64,000 nucleotides of DNA from Ornithinibacillus californiensis (lineage in GTDB: Bacteria > Bacillota > Bacilli > Bacillales > Amphibacillaceae), in NCBI RefSeq assembly GCF_001038485.1, contig NZ_LDUE01000005.1, forward strand, positions 1-64,000, read 5' to 3'. A program made the translations under genes and the position numbers. Positions 7,092-15,715 of this stretch are shown here, in pieces. Numbering within the stretch: the stretch's first letter is position 1; every line of letters starts with the position of its first letter. Under the pieces are notes generated by a model, which did no database searches, was not told the DNA's origin, and saw only the letters and a list, made by a program, of their open reading frames with translations.

Positions 7092-7135
7092 GAATAAAAT
7101 TAAACTTTTTCCCCATAAATAGGTACATGTCTGAT

Positions 7136-7163
7136 ACAAGTACCGGTCACTTGTCATAGGTTA
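7136..7163 (+). promoter_or_regulatory. candidate SigK promoter of cotD
   Basis: CATAGGTTA (7155-7163) fits the SigK -10 CATAnnnTA exactly, and AC at 7136-7137 lies 17 bases upstream, as the SigK -35 should. cotD is a late mother-cell coat gene in B. subtilis. Confidence 0.55.
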
Positions 7164-7196
7164 ATAGTGAACTTATCACAAGAAAGGGGAATTTAA

Positions 7197-7700
7197 ATGA
7201 GACACCGACGCGGTTGCAGATGTCCGAAATGTGTTGTTTATCCAACAAAGCATAATGTCGTGCATAACTGCACAGAAGAAACTGTTCAACATGTTCATCC
7301 TTCCCATACAACAGTAATGAATCACCATTTAATCAAAAATCAACATGTATTCCCACACTCAACTTCCGTTCAAAATACGGTTAATAGTGTAGATGTATAT
7401 GGAGGTTCATTCGAGGTTCCTGCTGGACCAGGAATGGGTCCTGGAGCAGGACCAGGTCAAGTAGCAGGTGCAACATCACCAGGCATGGGACCAGGAATGG
7501 CACCAGGCATGGGTATGGGCCCTGGGATGGGACCAGTCATGAACCCAGGTCCTACTCTTGGAGGAAATGGAGGGTCTCCATCACCTAATCAGGTAGCGGG
7601 TGCAACATCTCCAGGTATGAACCCAGGTAACCCAGGCATGGGAATGGGCCCTGGTCCAGGGTGGGGACCAGGAAATCCTAACTCTCCTTGGAGAAAATAA
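7197..7700 (+). CDS. cotD: CotD family spore coat protein
   Basis: 167 residues from ATG 7197 behind GAAAGGGGAA. Residues about 13-60 (VVYPTKHNVVHNCTEETV..VHPSHTTVMNHHL....HVFPHSTSVQN) match the His-rich CotD core, a component of the inner spore coat. The C-terminal 90 residues are Gly/Pro/Met-rich, with PGMGPG-type repeats and two copies of QVAGATSPGM, an extension that B. subtilis CotD (75 residues) lacks. A SigK-like promoter precedes it and a terminator follows, so it is monocistronic. Confidence 0.85.
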   Translation: MRHRRGCRCPKCVVYPTKHNVVHNCTEETVQHVHPSHTTVMNHHLIKNQHVFPHSTSVQNTVNSVDVYGGSFEVPAGPGMGPGAGPGQVAGATSPGMGPGMAPGMGMGPGMGPVMNPGPTLGGNGGSPSPNQVAGATSPGMNPGNPGMGMGPGPGWGPGNPNSPWRK

Positions 7701-7714
7701 ACAACAGTAGCAAG

Positions 7715-7750
7715 AATGAGCTAGTAGAAACTGGCTCATTTTTTGTTTTT
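7715..7750 (+). terminator. terminator of cotD
   Basis: AATGAGCTAGT (7715-7725) pairs with ACTGGCTCATT (7730-7740), followed by TTTTTG. Confidence 0.85.
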
Positions 7751-7853
7751 GCGAATGCCTGTTTAAAAGAGTAGTATAATGGACAAGTAGTTGTGAATTC
7801 GTGCAGAATAATTAATAAGGAATATAGATTTTGTAGTAAAAGGATGTTGTTAG

Positions 7854-8408
7854 ATGAAAGTACTAACGGTAACAGGATATAAATCTAGAGAAATTGGTAT
7901 TTTTAAAGAGAATGATCCAAAGATAGCTATCATAAAAGCGGCGCTGGAGAAGCGTTTGTTAGAATTTATTGAGGAAGGGCTAGAATGGATTCTTCTTTCC
8001 GGTCAGATGGGAATTGAGTTATGGACGGCGGAGATCGTAATGGACTTGAAAGAACAGTATGATATTCAGCTTGCTATAATCCCTCCTTTTGAGAATCAAG
8101 ATGAACGCTGGCCAGAGGATTTAAAATTTAAATATGAGGAACTAACCATGGTAGCGGATTTTTATCAACCCCTGTATCAAGGGGACTATAAGGGACCATA
8201 TCAATTCCGGGCAAAGAATAAGTGGCTTGTGGAGAAAAGTGATGGTTGCTTAATACTATTAGATGAAGAATATCCAGGAAGTGGAAAGTTTTTTTATGAA
8301 GAGGCGAAAAGGTCAAGTAAGGATTATCCAATCTATTTGATTACTCCTTCAGACTTAGATGATATGGCAGAAGAAATCCGCATGAGCGACCCAAATTATT
8401 GGAATTAG
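7854..8408 (+). CDS. ypsA: DUF1273 (SLOG-fold) protein YpsA
   Basis: 184 residues. MKVLTVTGYKSREIGIF at the start, then LSGQMGIELWTAEI and DGCLILLDEEYPGSGKFF, match the YpsA family (DUF1273, SLOG superfamily) along the full length. YpsA is a cytoplasmic Rossmann-like protein that influences cell division in Firmicutes; ligand uncertain. In B. subtilis it sits next to gpsB, which is not adjacent here. TATAAT at 7775-7780 may be its -10. Confidence 0.85.
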   Translation: MKVLTVTGYKSREIGIFKENDPKIAIIKAALEKRLLEFIEEGLEWILLSGQMGIELWTAEIVMDLKEQYDIQLAIIPPFENQDERWPEDLKFKYEELTMVADFYQPLYQGDYKGPYQFRAKNKWLVEKSDGCLILLDEEYPGSGKFFYEEAKRSSKDYPIYLITPSDLDDMAEEIRMSDPNYWN

Positions 8409-8511
8409 CGATATAATTTGCAGGAATTTCCTTTTTTAAAATCGAATACTATGTTAGATAGAAGGTTTTTAGTTGGAAACGACTAATATCGAACGAATAA
8501 GGAGTGGGAAA

Positions 8512-9405
8512 ATGAAGAAGTTCCCTATACGCTATACTTCTAGACTTACTTTAATAGAAATCGAACAGCAACATGTCGGTGCAATCTTTGATATATTATC
8601 CAAGGATGATGTAACGAGATATTATGGTAGAGAAAGCATGAAAACGATAGATGAAGCCGAAGAGTTAGTGAACCACTTTCACATGCTGTTCCAAGGTGGT
8701 CGTGGTATTAGGTTCGGAATTGTTTGGAAAGAAACCCAGGAATTTATCGGTACAATTGGTATACATAATTACTCTCCTGCTATGAAGAGAGCCGAGATTG
8801 GCTTCGAACTTCATCCTGATTTTTGGAGGAAGGGTATTTTAAGCGAAGCGCTTGCTAGTATTCTCGAATATTGTTTTGTAGAGTTGGGACTCTATCGAGT
8901 TGGAGCTATCACTTTCCCGGATAACCTTGCATCGAATAGGCTGCTAGAAAAAGCAGGTTTCAAGCAGGAGGGAGTGCTCCGTGGTTACCTGTTCCAAAAT
9001 AACCGTTCCCACGATGCCAATGTGCTGTCCTTGCTGAAGCCTGAATGGAGACGGAAGCAGCTGGAAGATGAGGAGCCAATCCAGTATACCGATTATATGA
9101 CAGAGATTGTCAAGCGTTCAGAAGCTGCTGGCGATTTCGATGATCTACCTGGTAAAGGTAAACGACTCGATCTCGGTCCGAATTATGTGAATCCTTCAGA
9201 AGCGCAGCTGTATAAAACATTGAAGGACAATCATGTGTTACCCCAATGGGTCGAACTAGCTAACGAGATTGATAAATTAAAAGAGCAACTTCCTGATCTG
9301 GAGGGAAAAGAAAGGCGTAAACTAATAAAAGAGATCAATAAAAAAATAAAAGCATACAACTTCGCTTGCCCGCCTTCGTTGCAGAAGAATAAAGTGGCAG
9401 AGTAA
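8512..9405 (+). CDS. GNAT acetyltransferase fused to DUF1992 domain
   Basis: 297 residues from ATG 8512, seven bases after AAGGAG; a TTG at 8473 would add 13 residues without a good ribosome-binding site. Residues about 5-178 are a RimJ/RimL-type GNAT (IGFELHPDFWRKGILSEAL, then NLASNRLLEKAGF). Residues about 190-280 are the DUF1992/DnaJC28 conserved domain (FDDLPGKGKRLDL at 207-219, then LPQWVELANEID). DUF1992 is normally a stand-alone protein of about 120 residues. The frame is continuous. Substrate unknown. Confidence 0.85.
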   Translation: MKKFPIRYTSRLTLIEIEQQHVGAIFDILSKDDVTRYYGRESMKTIDEAEELVNHFHMLFQGGRGIRFGIVWKETQEFIGTIGIHNYSPAMKRAEIGFELHPDFWRKGILSEALASILEYCFVELGLYRVGAITFPDNLASNRLLEKAGFKQEGVLRGYLFQNNRSHDANVLSLLKPEWRRKQLEDEEPIQYTDYMTEIVKRSEAAGDFDDLPGKGKRLDLGPNYVNPSEAQLYKTLKDNHVLPQWVELANEIDKLKEQLPDLEGKERRKLIKEINKKIKAYNFACPPSLQKNKVAE

Positions 9406-9498
9406 GTGAGGAACAGCCCTTCTAAGTATATCGTGGGATGTATATTATAACGAATGAGAGGTTGGTCCTTAGAGTACGCTAGTATAAAAGGAAATATG

Positions 9499-9539
9499 AA
9501 AAAACCCGAACTAGGGTCTCTAGGACCTGGAGTTCGGGT
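9499..9539 (-). terminator. minus-strand terminator
   Basis: ACCCGAACT (9504-9512) pairs with AGTTCGGGT (9531-9539); the A run at 9499-9503 is the T run in the minus transcript. Confidence 0.85.
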
Positions 9540-9547
9540 GAGTTATT

Positions 9548-10600
9548 TTATTGGATGCTTACAATTTTGTAGTTATCATCAACCGAAGGGCGATCGAATT
9601 CATAATACCCAAAATGTGTTACTGTTTCAGTTTGCCCATCTGGAGTTGTTAAGTAAAAAGTAACATCTATGACGCCACCAAAACGAAAATCACTATATTC
9701 CATTAACGTGCTTTCATCAATGTAGACTTCTACATCAACAGAAGTGTAATCACCATGAAATGCATCTAAATAAGTAGAGTAGTTCTCATCGTAGTTTGTA
9801 AATGACTCTGCAATAATTTGCATATATTCTTCTTCTGTTTCTACAGTATAAACATTAGCGTAATGTTGTATTAAAAACGTTGCTATTCCAGCAAGGTCTG
9901 TTGGTTGGTCTAAATCTCGTTCTTGAATTTCTAAATCATCAGTCTGTTCTTCGCTATACAAGTTTTCCAGATATTTACTTGGAAGTATATCTTGGGCAAT
10001 CATTTCATTAATGTGGTTATCCCATACCTCTACTTCATCCGTTGCTGGGTAGATTTCTCCAAGTTCATCTAATGTGCCATCCTCTTTTAACCATGCCTGT
10101 TTCGTAATAATCGTATTCTTGATTTTCCACCCTTCATCAGTTAGGTGTACAATATGGATTGCAAATGCATCATTTTGATAGTTGCTTTCAGGATTAATTT
10201 CATCCGTTCTGGTATTTTGTTGTACTTTTACTACAGCTTCATTTTCTTTATAATAGACAACTTCTTCGTTACTAATTTCTATGTTTAACCCAATAGATTC
10301 ATATGTAGAGAAAGTAGTAGTGAAGTAGTCTTTCATCTCAGCTATCGTTTGTTCAAATGTTATTTGAGAAACATAAGTATCGACATCACGATTATTAGCA
10401 GCCGCTACATTTTCTCGAACCAATGCAATAACTTCCGATTCTATATCTACCGGCACATTATATTCGTTAACCTCTGCTTCTTCAGAAATTTCATTCGAAC
10501 CATTTACCTCAACCTCATCATGTGTAGAAGTACTAGTTCCACAAGCAGTTAATAACATAAACGGTAAGATTAATAATAAAATATAAGTACTTTTCCTCAT
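9548..10600 (-). CDS. lipoprotein with two NTF2-like regions
   Basis: 350 residues from ATG 10600, behind AGGGGGAAAC (an upstream in-frame ATG at 10636 has no site). Signal peptide with lipobox LLTAC, then an acidic low-complexity linker. Residues about 50-160 (ALVRENVAAANNRDVDTYVSQI) look like an NTF2/SnoaL-like fold, and a second similar region follows (ATFLIQHYANVYTVETEEEYMQII). Exported and anchored in the membrane by lipid. Function unknown; monocistronic with its own terminator. Confidence 0.7.
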   Translation of the reverse strand: MRKSTYILLLILPFMLLTACGTSTSTHDEVEVNGSNEISEEAEVNEYNVPVDIESEVIALVRENVAAANNRDVDTYVSQITFEQTIAEMKDYFTTTFSTYESIGLNIEISNEEVVYYKENEAVVKVQQNTRTDEINPESNYQNDAFAIHIVHLTDEGWKIKNTIITKQAWLKEDGTLDELGEIYPATDEVEVWDNHINEMIAQDILPSKYLENLYSEEQTDDLEIQERDLDQPTDLAGIATFLIQHYANVYTVETEEEYMQIIAESFTNYDENYSTYLDAFHGDYTSVDVEVYIDESTLMEYSDFRFGGVIDVTFYLTTPDGQTETVTHFGYYEFDRPSVDDNYKIVSIQ

Positions 10601-10743
10601 TTTGTTTCCCCCTGATGAATATATAATTATGTACAAAGTTGATTATACCATGACTTTTAGCCTATACTACTGGTTTATTTTACCAATCAGGGGTTGGTTT
10701 AGTAAATGGAGATAGATAGATTACTAACATCAAAAATAATCTC

Positions 10744-10769
10744 AAAAAAAGCGGGCCACTAAGCCCGCT
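10744..10769 (-). terminator. minus-strand terminator
   Basis: AGCGGGC (10750-10756) pairs with GCCCGCT (10763-10769); A7 at 10744-10750 gives the T run on the minus strand. Confidence 0.85.
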
Positions 10770-10774
10770 CCTTC

Positions 10775-11653
10775 TTACCACAAATACTCCAACATATTCC
10801 CATTAAATAAATTCGTATCGATATTACAAGTTTCTGCATCAATAGCGTATTGCCAGCCGTATACTTTTGCGTTTTCTGGTCCTTGAGGATTATATTCTGG
10901 GGCGTTATCCTTTGTGGTGATTTCTTCTTGAGGGTATGCGGTCCAAACGATCATATTTTCTTGAGCATCTTTTTCCATCGAGTTGAAGGCATTCATGAGT
11001 TCGCTTTCTTCATCAAAGACACCGTAGACGCCTGGTTCATAGTCGGAATCACCTAAAGTCGAATACCAGCCTTCCATAAAAGCAGCATCCACTGGATAAT
11101 TAGGTTCAATGTCTAGAAAAATAGCAACGCCTTTTGGAATTTCGAGCTCCTTTGCCATTGCGATAGCTTCTTCTGCATGACTAGCACCGTTGTCAGAGCC
11201 ACGAGCATCTTCTACGTGGTTGTAAATGATGAGTAGTTGAATATCATTGTCGTGTAGTAGCTTTACTTCTGCGTTGTCAATTCCTGCGGATACTCCCTCT
11301 TTCTCTCCAAGGTACCTACCCCAAACTGTTGGTTTTCCGAAATTGTCTACTACGCAACCAAGGAACTCTTCATCCGTATAGCTTGCGGAGTCAACTCCCC
11401 AATGGATTTCATCACTTTTATCTTCCTTCTTTGCATCATCATTGTTTTTGTTGTCCTTATCTGACTCTTTTTCTTTATCCTTCTTTTTGTCTTTTTCCTC
11501 ATCTTCTTTGTTCTTATTATCCTGTTCTTCTGTTGCTGGATCTGAGTTTCCATCGTTTGTTGGGGGAGATGGTGTATAGAAGAAATAGAAGAGTAAGGGA
11601 ATGGATATGACAATAATCAAACTAATTAGGGTGAAAAGTTCATACTTTTTCAT
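10775..11653 (-). CDS. membrane-anchored DUF1906 glycoside hydrolase-like protein
   Basis: 292 residues. One N-terminal membrane helix (about 7-27), then about 55 residues of Lys/Glu/Asp-rich linker, then from about residue 84 (HWGVDSASYTDEEFLGCVVDNFGKPTVWGRYLG) the DUF1906 (Rv2525c-like, glycoside hydrolase-like TIM-barrel) domain to the end. FLDIEPNYPV carries the acidic residues expected at the barrel mouth. The domain faces outside, so a cell-wall sugar substrate is plausible. Terminator directly downstream. Confidence 0.8.
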   Translation of the reverse strand: MKKYELFTLISLIIVISIPLLFYFFYTPSPPTNDGNSDPATEEQDNKNKEDEEKDKKKDKEKESDKDNKNNDDAKKEDKSDEIHWGVDSASYTDEEFLGCVVDNFGKPTVWGRYLGEKEGVSAGIDNAEVKLLHDNDIQLLIIYNHVEDARGSDNGASHAEEAIAMAKELEIPKGVAIFLDIEPNYPVDAAFMEGWYSTLGDSDYEPGVYGVFDEESELMNAFNSMEKDAQENMIVWTAYPQEEITTKDNAPEYNPQGPENAKVYGWQYAIDAETCNIDTNLFNGNMLEYLW

Positions 11654-11796
11654 GGGTTTAACCTCCCTTCAGCCCCTATAGCATTTTATGGCTGCAAGGT
11701 GGAGGAAGTGTGGGCAAGTAGTATTGGAATATTTTGAAGGAATTCATACAGCGATGTCGAATAATAAACTATAAACACTTTGAACTAGGGGGAAGT

Positions 11797-12510
11797 ATGG
11801 GAGAAATTCGAGAAATTCGTAAACGAGAGAAAGCTTATCATGATTCCTGTTATGAAAACTATAAATTATTTGAGTCGGGGTCTTGGTTGCATAAGCCAGT
11901 AGCAACAGTGATGAATTTACTACCTACATTTGAAAGCTACCAAACTCTAAAAGTTCTTGATTTAGGATGTGGGGTAGGCCGAAACAGTATACCAATTGCA
12001 GAGTGGATTCGCGATTCAGAGAAGAATGGTCAGATTGTATGCGTCGATCTACTAGATTCTGCAATTGAAAAGTTAACCACCTATGGGAAAGACTTTGGCG
12101 TATCCAATATTATTCAGCCTATTAAGGCATCAATTGAATACTTTCACATAGAAGAAAATACATATGATTTCACTGTGGCAGTTTCAAGTTTAGAACATGT
12201 TGAAAGCATGAAGATGCTCCAGGATGTACTAGTCAAAATAGCAAAAGGGTCAAAGCCAGGTGGGGTTGTTTGTATTATTATCAACTCTAATCTAGAAGAA
12301 ATTGATATAGAGACCGGAGAAGATTTGGAAGTAAATGTAGAAATCAATATTCCTACTGAAGATATGTTTCAGGCTTTAGAGGAGGCATTCTTTGGATGGT
12401 CTATAATCAAAAGCATAACAAAACCACTAGCTTACGAGATTACTAGAGGTAGTCGTGAAGTACTCTTGAAAACAAATGCCATAACCTATGTAGTTAAAAA
12501 TGAGAGGTGA
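11797..12510 (+). CDS. class I SAM-dependent methyltransferase
   Basis: About 237 residues. I start at ATG 11797 behind AGGGGGA; an ATG at 11734 lacks a site. Motif I is LKVLDLGCGVGRNSIPIA, followed by an acidic residue in IVCVDLLDSAIEKL and motif VAVSSLEHVES, which is the standard Rossmann-type SAM fold. Substrate unknown. It is the first of a tight four-gene run (5, 1 and 1 bases between genes) with two Nudix hydrolases and a nucleoside phosphorylase, so a role in nucleotide or metabolite processing is likely. Confidence 0.85.
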   Translation: MGEIREIRKREKAYHDSCYENYKLFESGSWLHKPVATVMNLLPTFESYQTLKVLDLGCGVGRNSIPIAEWIRDSEKNGQIVCVDLLDSAIEKLTTYGKDFGVSNIIQPIKASIEYFHIEENTYDFTVAVSSLEHVESMKMLQDVLVKIAKGSKPGGVVCIIINSNLEEIDIETGEDLEVNVEINIPTEDMFQALEEAFFGWSIIKSITKPLAYEITRGSREVLLKTNAITYVVKNER

Positions 12511-12515
12511 ACACC

Positions 12516-13073
12516 ATGGATAAATGGAAAACATTATCATCTGATTATATCTATAAATCGCAATTTGGTAACCTTCGGAGAGATAAATTAGAACTTCCTG
12601 ATGGGAACCTTGTTGATTCGTACTATGTGAATGAATATGAGGATTGGGTGAATGCCATCGTGCTTACGAAGGATCAACATATTGTACTTGTAAGACAATA
12701 CCGTCATGCAGCACAAGATTTCTTTTTAGAAGTCCCAGCTGGAAAGCCTGAAGGAATGGAATCCTATCAGGAAGCAATAATCCGTGAGGTACGTGAAGAA
12801 ACGGGATACATCACAGAATACGAGCCTATTAAACTTGGAGAATTTTTTGTTAATCCTGCAACGCAAACAAATAAGGTAATTAGTTATTTATTCCTAGATG
12901 CTTATCAAGCCTATGAACAAGACTTGGATCCTACTGAGTTTATCGATGTTCATTTAATTGATCTGGAAGAGATGGAGAGAATGATATCCTCTGGTGAAAT
13001 CAATCAGTTATTCACAGCAAGTGCCTATTACATGGCAAAGTCATTTCTAATGAATCGGTTGAAGGAGGATTAA
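12516..13073 (+). CDS. Nudix hydrolase (ADP-ribose pyrophosphatase-like)
   Basis: 185 residues from ATG 12516 behind GAGAGGTG. A complete Nudix box is present: G-KPEGM-E-SYQEAII-REVREETGY. The preceding VLVRQYRHAAQDFFLEVPAG is the hallmark of the ADP-ribose pyrophosphatase subgroup (RQYR, E.PAG), which cleaves nucleoside diphosphate sugars to AMP plus a sugar phosphate. The gene starts five bases after the methyltransferase stop and ends one base before the next Nudix gene. Confidence 0.87.
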   Translation: MDKWKTLSSDYIYKSQFGNLRRDKLELPDGNLVDSYYVNEYEDWVNAIVLTKDQHIVLVRQYRHAAQDFFLEVPAGKPEGMESYQEAIIREVREETGYITEYEPIKLGEFFVNPATQTNKVISYLFLDAYQAYEQDLDPTEFIDVHLIDLEEMERMISSGEINQLFTASAYYMAKSFLMNRLKED

Positions 13074-13074
13074 A

Positions 13075-13572
13075 ATGACATCTTTGTATGTGAACTGGGG
13101 TGGTGGTATCGTTAAACTTACCTGGAAAGAGGATTACATCCCATCAACAGAGATAATTACGAGTGTACATGGGTTTTGTTTTTTAGATGGAAAGGTATTA
13201 TTAGTAGATTTAAATCACCGTGGTTGGGACTTTCCTGGAGGACATATTGAAGTAGGGGAGACTCCAGAGCAGTGTTTTCAAAGAGAAGCAATGGAGGAAG
13301 GGTATGTAGAAGGAGATTTGAAACTCCTTGGTGCTGTTGAAGTTAGTCATCATGAAAATCCAAAGTGGGATGAATCTAGTAAGTACCCAATTGTCGGTTA
13401 TCAATTATTCTATCGTATGGATATTACAAAGGTACATCCATTTGATGCACAATTCGAGTCAGGTAGAAGAAAATTTGTTCCGCCATCAGAATTAGCAAAA
13501 GAGAAAGACTGGCATGATATTTATCAGGCAATCCTGAATGCAGCATTATCACTTCAAAGGGGAAGAGTATAA
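13075..13572 (+). CDS. Nudix hydrolase
   Basis: 165 residues from ATG 13075 behind AAGGAGG. The Nudix box reads G-HIEVG-E-TPEQCFQ-REAMEEGYV: the REx2EE catalytic core is intact but the usual Gly two residues after EE is Tyr, with Gly moved one position earlier. WDFPGGHIE supports the fold. VEVSHHENP and YPIVGYQLFYRMDI follow. The substrate cannot be predicted. Second of two adjacent, dissimilar Nudix enzymes in the same operon. Confidence 0.82.
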   Translation: MTSLYVNWGGGIVKLTWKEDYIPSTEIITSVHGFCFLDGKVLLVDLNHRGWDFPGGHIEVGETPEQCFQREAMEEGYVEGDLKLLGAVEVSHHENPKWDESSKYPIVGYQLFYRMDITKVHPFDAQFESGRRKFVPPSELAKEKDWHDIYQAILNAALSLQRGRV

Positions 13573-13573
13573 T

Positions 13574-14335
13574 ATGAAACTTTATGGCGATTTCAACAGA
13601 GAAGACTGGATGCAAGCTCTAAAACTTAGTAAAGAAGAGATTCCAGAAGCATTTATTCTTCACGGCGAATGGGAACATCAAGAAAATATTGCGCTGTGGA
13701 AAAGGATATTGTCAGATGGGCAGTCGCTCCCGGAGTGGAATACGGTTATTGGAAAGTATCAAGGTACGAGAGTAGGATTTTCCAATGTGTTTGGAGGTCC
13801 TTCCGCAGCCATTTCAGCGCATAAATTTGGGATTATTGGAACTGAAAAATTCATCCAAACTGGATACTTTGGTGGACTTTCTCATGACGTTCAATATGGT
13901 GATATCCTGATTGTGACTAGTGCTTATATGGAAGATGGGGTTTCACAATGGTATTTACCTAAGAACACGCAAGTATATGCAGATCAGAAGCTAGTTGAGG
14001 ATGCAATTGAATTCTGTGAAGCAAAAGGCTATCGCTATGTAACTGGTTCAGTCATGTCTACGAGTGCGATGTATATGGAAACAACGGATATTGTAAAAAG
14101 TTGGTCTGAAGATGGGCATATCGGCGTGGATATGGAAACAGCAACAACCTTTGCTATTGCGAAATATTTTAATAGAAGAGCTATTGGGTTGTTAAATCTA
14201 TCTGATCATATTATTCAGGGGGATACTTTCTATACAACTACGCAGAAAACAAGAGATGTCATGGATGAAACAGACGAGAAAATTCGTGCTTTGGCATTGC
14301 ATTTAGCTTCCAATAATGTAAATGCTTCCGTCTAA
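13574..14335 (+). CDS. nucleoside phosphorylase family protein
   Basis: 253 residues from ATG 13574 behind AGGGGAAGAG. Features of the PNP/UDP phosphorylase (PNP_UDP_1) fold: GYFGGLSHDVQYGDILIVTSAY (phosphate/ribose side), and GVDMETATTFAIAKYFNRRAIGLLNLSD, where the M-E pair binds ribose and the D at the end is the catalytic position. It cleaves a purine or pyrimidine nucleoside with phosphate. Last of the four-gene operon; a strong terminator follows. Confidence 0.8.
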   Translation: MKLYGDFNREDWMQALKLSKEEIPEAFILHGEWEHQENIALWKRILSDGQSLPEWNTVIGKYQGTRVGFSNVFGGPSAAISAHKFGIIGTEKFIQTGYFGGLSHDVQYGDILIVTSAYMEDGVSQWYLPKNTQVYADQKLVEDAIEFCEAKGYRYVTGSVMSTSAMYMETTDIVKSWSEDGHIGVDMETATTFAIAKYFNRRAIGLLNLSDHIIQGDTFYTTTQKTRDVMDETDEKIRALALHLASNNVNASV

Positions 14336-14345
14336 TATCGTGAAA

Positions 14346-14372
14346 AAGGAGAACGAAATTGTCGTTCTCCTT
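14346..14372. terminator. bidirectional terminator
   Basis: An 11-bp perfect stem AAGGAGAACGA (14346-14356) with TCGTTCTCCTT (14362-14372), between convergent genes. Confidence 0.85.
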
Positions 14373-14383
14373 AATTATTCCCA

Positions 14384-14851
14384 TTATAACTTTCTACTCT
14401 CCAACCATCTAAAGAACTTAAAATGTAAAACGAAAAACAAAATGATAAATGGATAACACAAAGCGGAATACCACAACTTCCACTCATTATAGTTAATAAA
14501 TTCAAATTGATGAGAAATAAACTCAAAAATAACAGCTAGCATGGAGCAAAGTAAGATATAAGCTATTTTCCATTTTATTGCTTTATGAAAAGGATAATAG
14601 TTCAAGATAATAACACAACCTGTAAAATATAAAACAACCTGTCCAACTAAAGGAGGTATTTGTACTCCGGCAGAATCCAACACATAAAACTTATATTTTA
14701 CCGCTAGTACCATATCAACTATTAGCCCAAAGAGCGCTGCGAATATGGAGGTAGTATAGAGTTCGTGAGGGTTAACTTTTTTTGGAATGAAGTAAGCTAT
14801 GAGTATAAAAACGAAGCTCGCAACAAACACAAAAGCAGTTTGTATATTCAT
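14384..14851 (-). CDS. CBO0543-type integral membrane protein
   Basis: 155 residues from ATG 14851 (GGGGG six bases before; a TTG at 14857 is the alternative). Five predicted membrane helices, with FIPKKVNPHELYTTSIFAA after the first and a FKFFRWLESRKL tail. This is the layout of the CBO0543 family of unknown function, common as multiple paralogues in Bacillaceae. The nucleotidyltransferase gene on the same strand ends 25 bases upstream. Confidence 0.7.
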   Translation of the reverse strand: MNIQTAFVFVASFVFILIAYFIPKKVNPHELYTTSIFAALFGLIVDMVLAVKYKFYVLDSAGVQIPPLVGQVVLYFTGCVIILNYYPFHKAIKWKIAYILLCSMLAVIFEFISHQFEFINYNEWKLWYSALCYPFIILFFVLHFKFFRWLESRKL

Positions 14852-14875
14852 CTGCAACCCCCATTTGTAGTTTTT

Positions 14876-15712
14876 CTAAGTATTATGGGTGTATTTATTT
14901 GGAAATATACTACTATTACAACTATCAACTAGGTATTTTGAAAACTCTATCAACGCAGTAATTCTTTCGTGAGATGGTTGAGATTCTCGCTGCTTTGTAC
15001 CATTACGAATATGAATAGCTTCATTGATTAGTGGGTGCCATTTTGGTGGCATGTGACGTATTCCATATTCACCAGCTCCGAGTTTAGAAATGATACCGAT
15101 TTCTTTTAGCGTGTAAAATTGGCGCAATAATCCTAGAACTGTCCATTCAATCTCTGTATCAATATCGTTCGTGGATAGTTTACTAATTTTATCGATGGAA
15201 CCCTCCATCTGCTGAATTCGGTTTACCCAGTAGGAATTCATATTTTCTTGGACATAGTTAACTAACTGATTGCCATCAATATCCATTCTATATGCCTCTA
15301 ACGAAGGCCCGAGGACACTAACTCCATTCTCTTTTAATAACCACCAAGTAATTGGATTAAAATTAAAGTAGTTTCCGAAGTAGAGTTGACCATCGTTATA
15401 ATATGGATAGGAATCATCAGGGTGTTGGTCAAGCTTCCCTACATCCTCTGTCATGATATAAACGCCATCCATTTCAGGCTTATTATAGTTGGTTGCTAGT
15501 GTTGTATGAATAGCAGTTAACGCTTCTGTATCTTCTTCCGTTAATCGGCGGTTTGTAACCGTGATAAAGTCGATGTCACTTGATCCGTCCACATATGCAT
15601 CTAATGCAATAGAACCGTGTAAATAGAATCCTTCCAATGTCTTTGGAAGATGCTTATTAAATAGTGAAATATAATTCTTAATCACTATTTCAACTTTGGG
15701 TGATAGCTTCAT
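14876..15712 (-). CDS. aminoglycoside adenylyltransferase-like nucleotidyltransferase
   Basis: 278 residues. GFYLHGSIALDAYVDGSSDIDFITV is the nucleotidyltransferase active site (GS...SDID) in the arrangement of ANT(3'')/ANT(9)-like and DUF4111 enzymes; an all-helical C-terminal domain follows (EWTVLGLLRQFYTLKEIGIISKLGAGEYG), also typical. It would transfer AMP to a hydroxylated acceptor. Whether the acceptor is an antibiotic cannot be read from the sequence. Its start is three bases after the YoaP-like gene. Confidence 0.75.
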   Translation of the reverse strand: MKLSPKVEIVIKNYISLFNKHLPKTLEGFYLHGSIALDAYVDGSSDIDFITVTNRRLTEEDTEALTAIHTTLATNYNKPEMDGVYIMTEDVGKLDQHPDDSYPYYNDGQLYFGNYFNFNPITWWLLKENGVSVLGPSLEAYRMDIDGNQLVNYVQENMNSYWVNRIQQMEGSIDKISKLSTNDIDTEIEWTVLGLLRQFYTLKEIGIISKLGAGEYGIRHMPPKWHPLINEAIHIRNGTKQRESQPSHERITALIEFSKYLVDSCNSSIFPNKYTHNT

Positions 15713-15715
15713 ATG

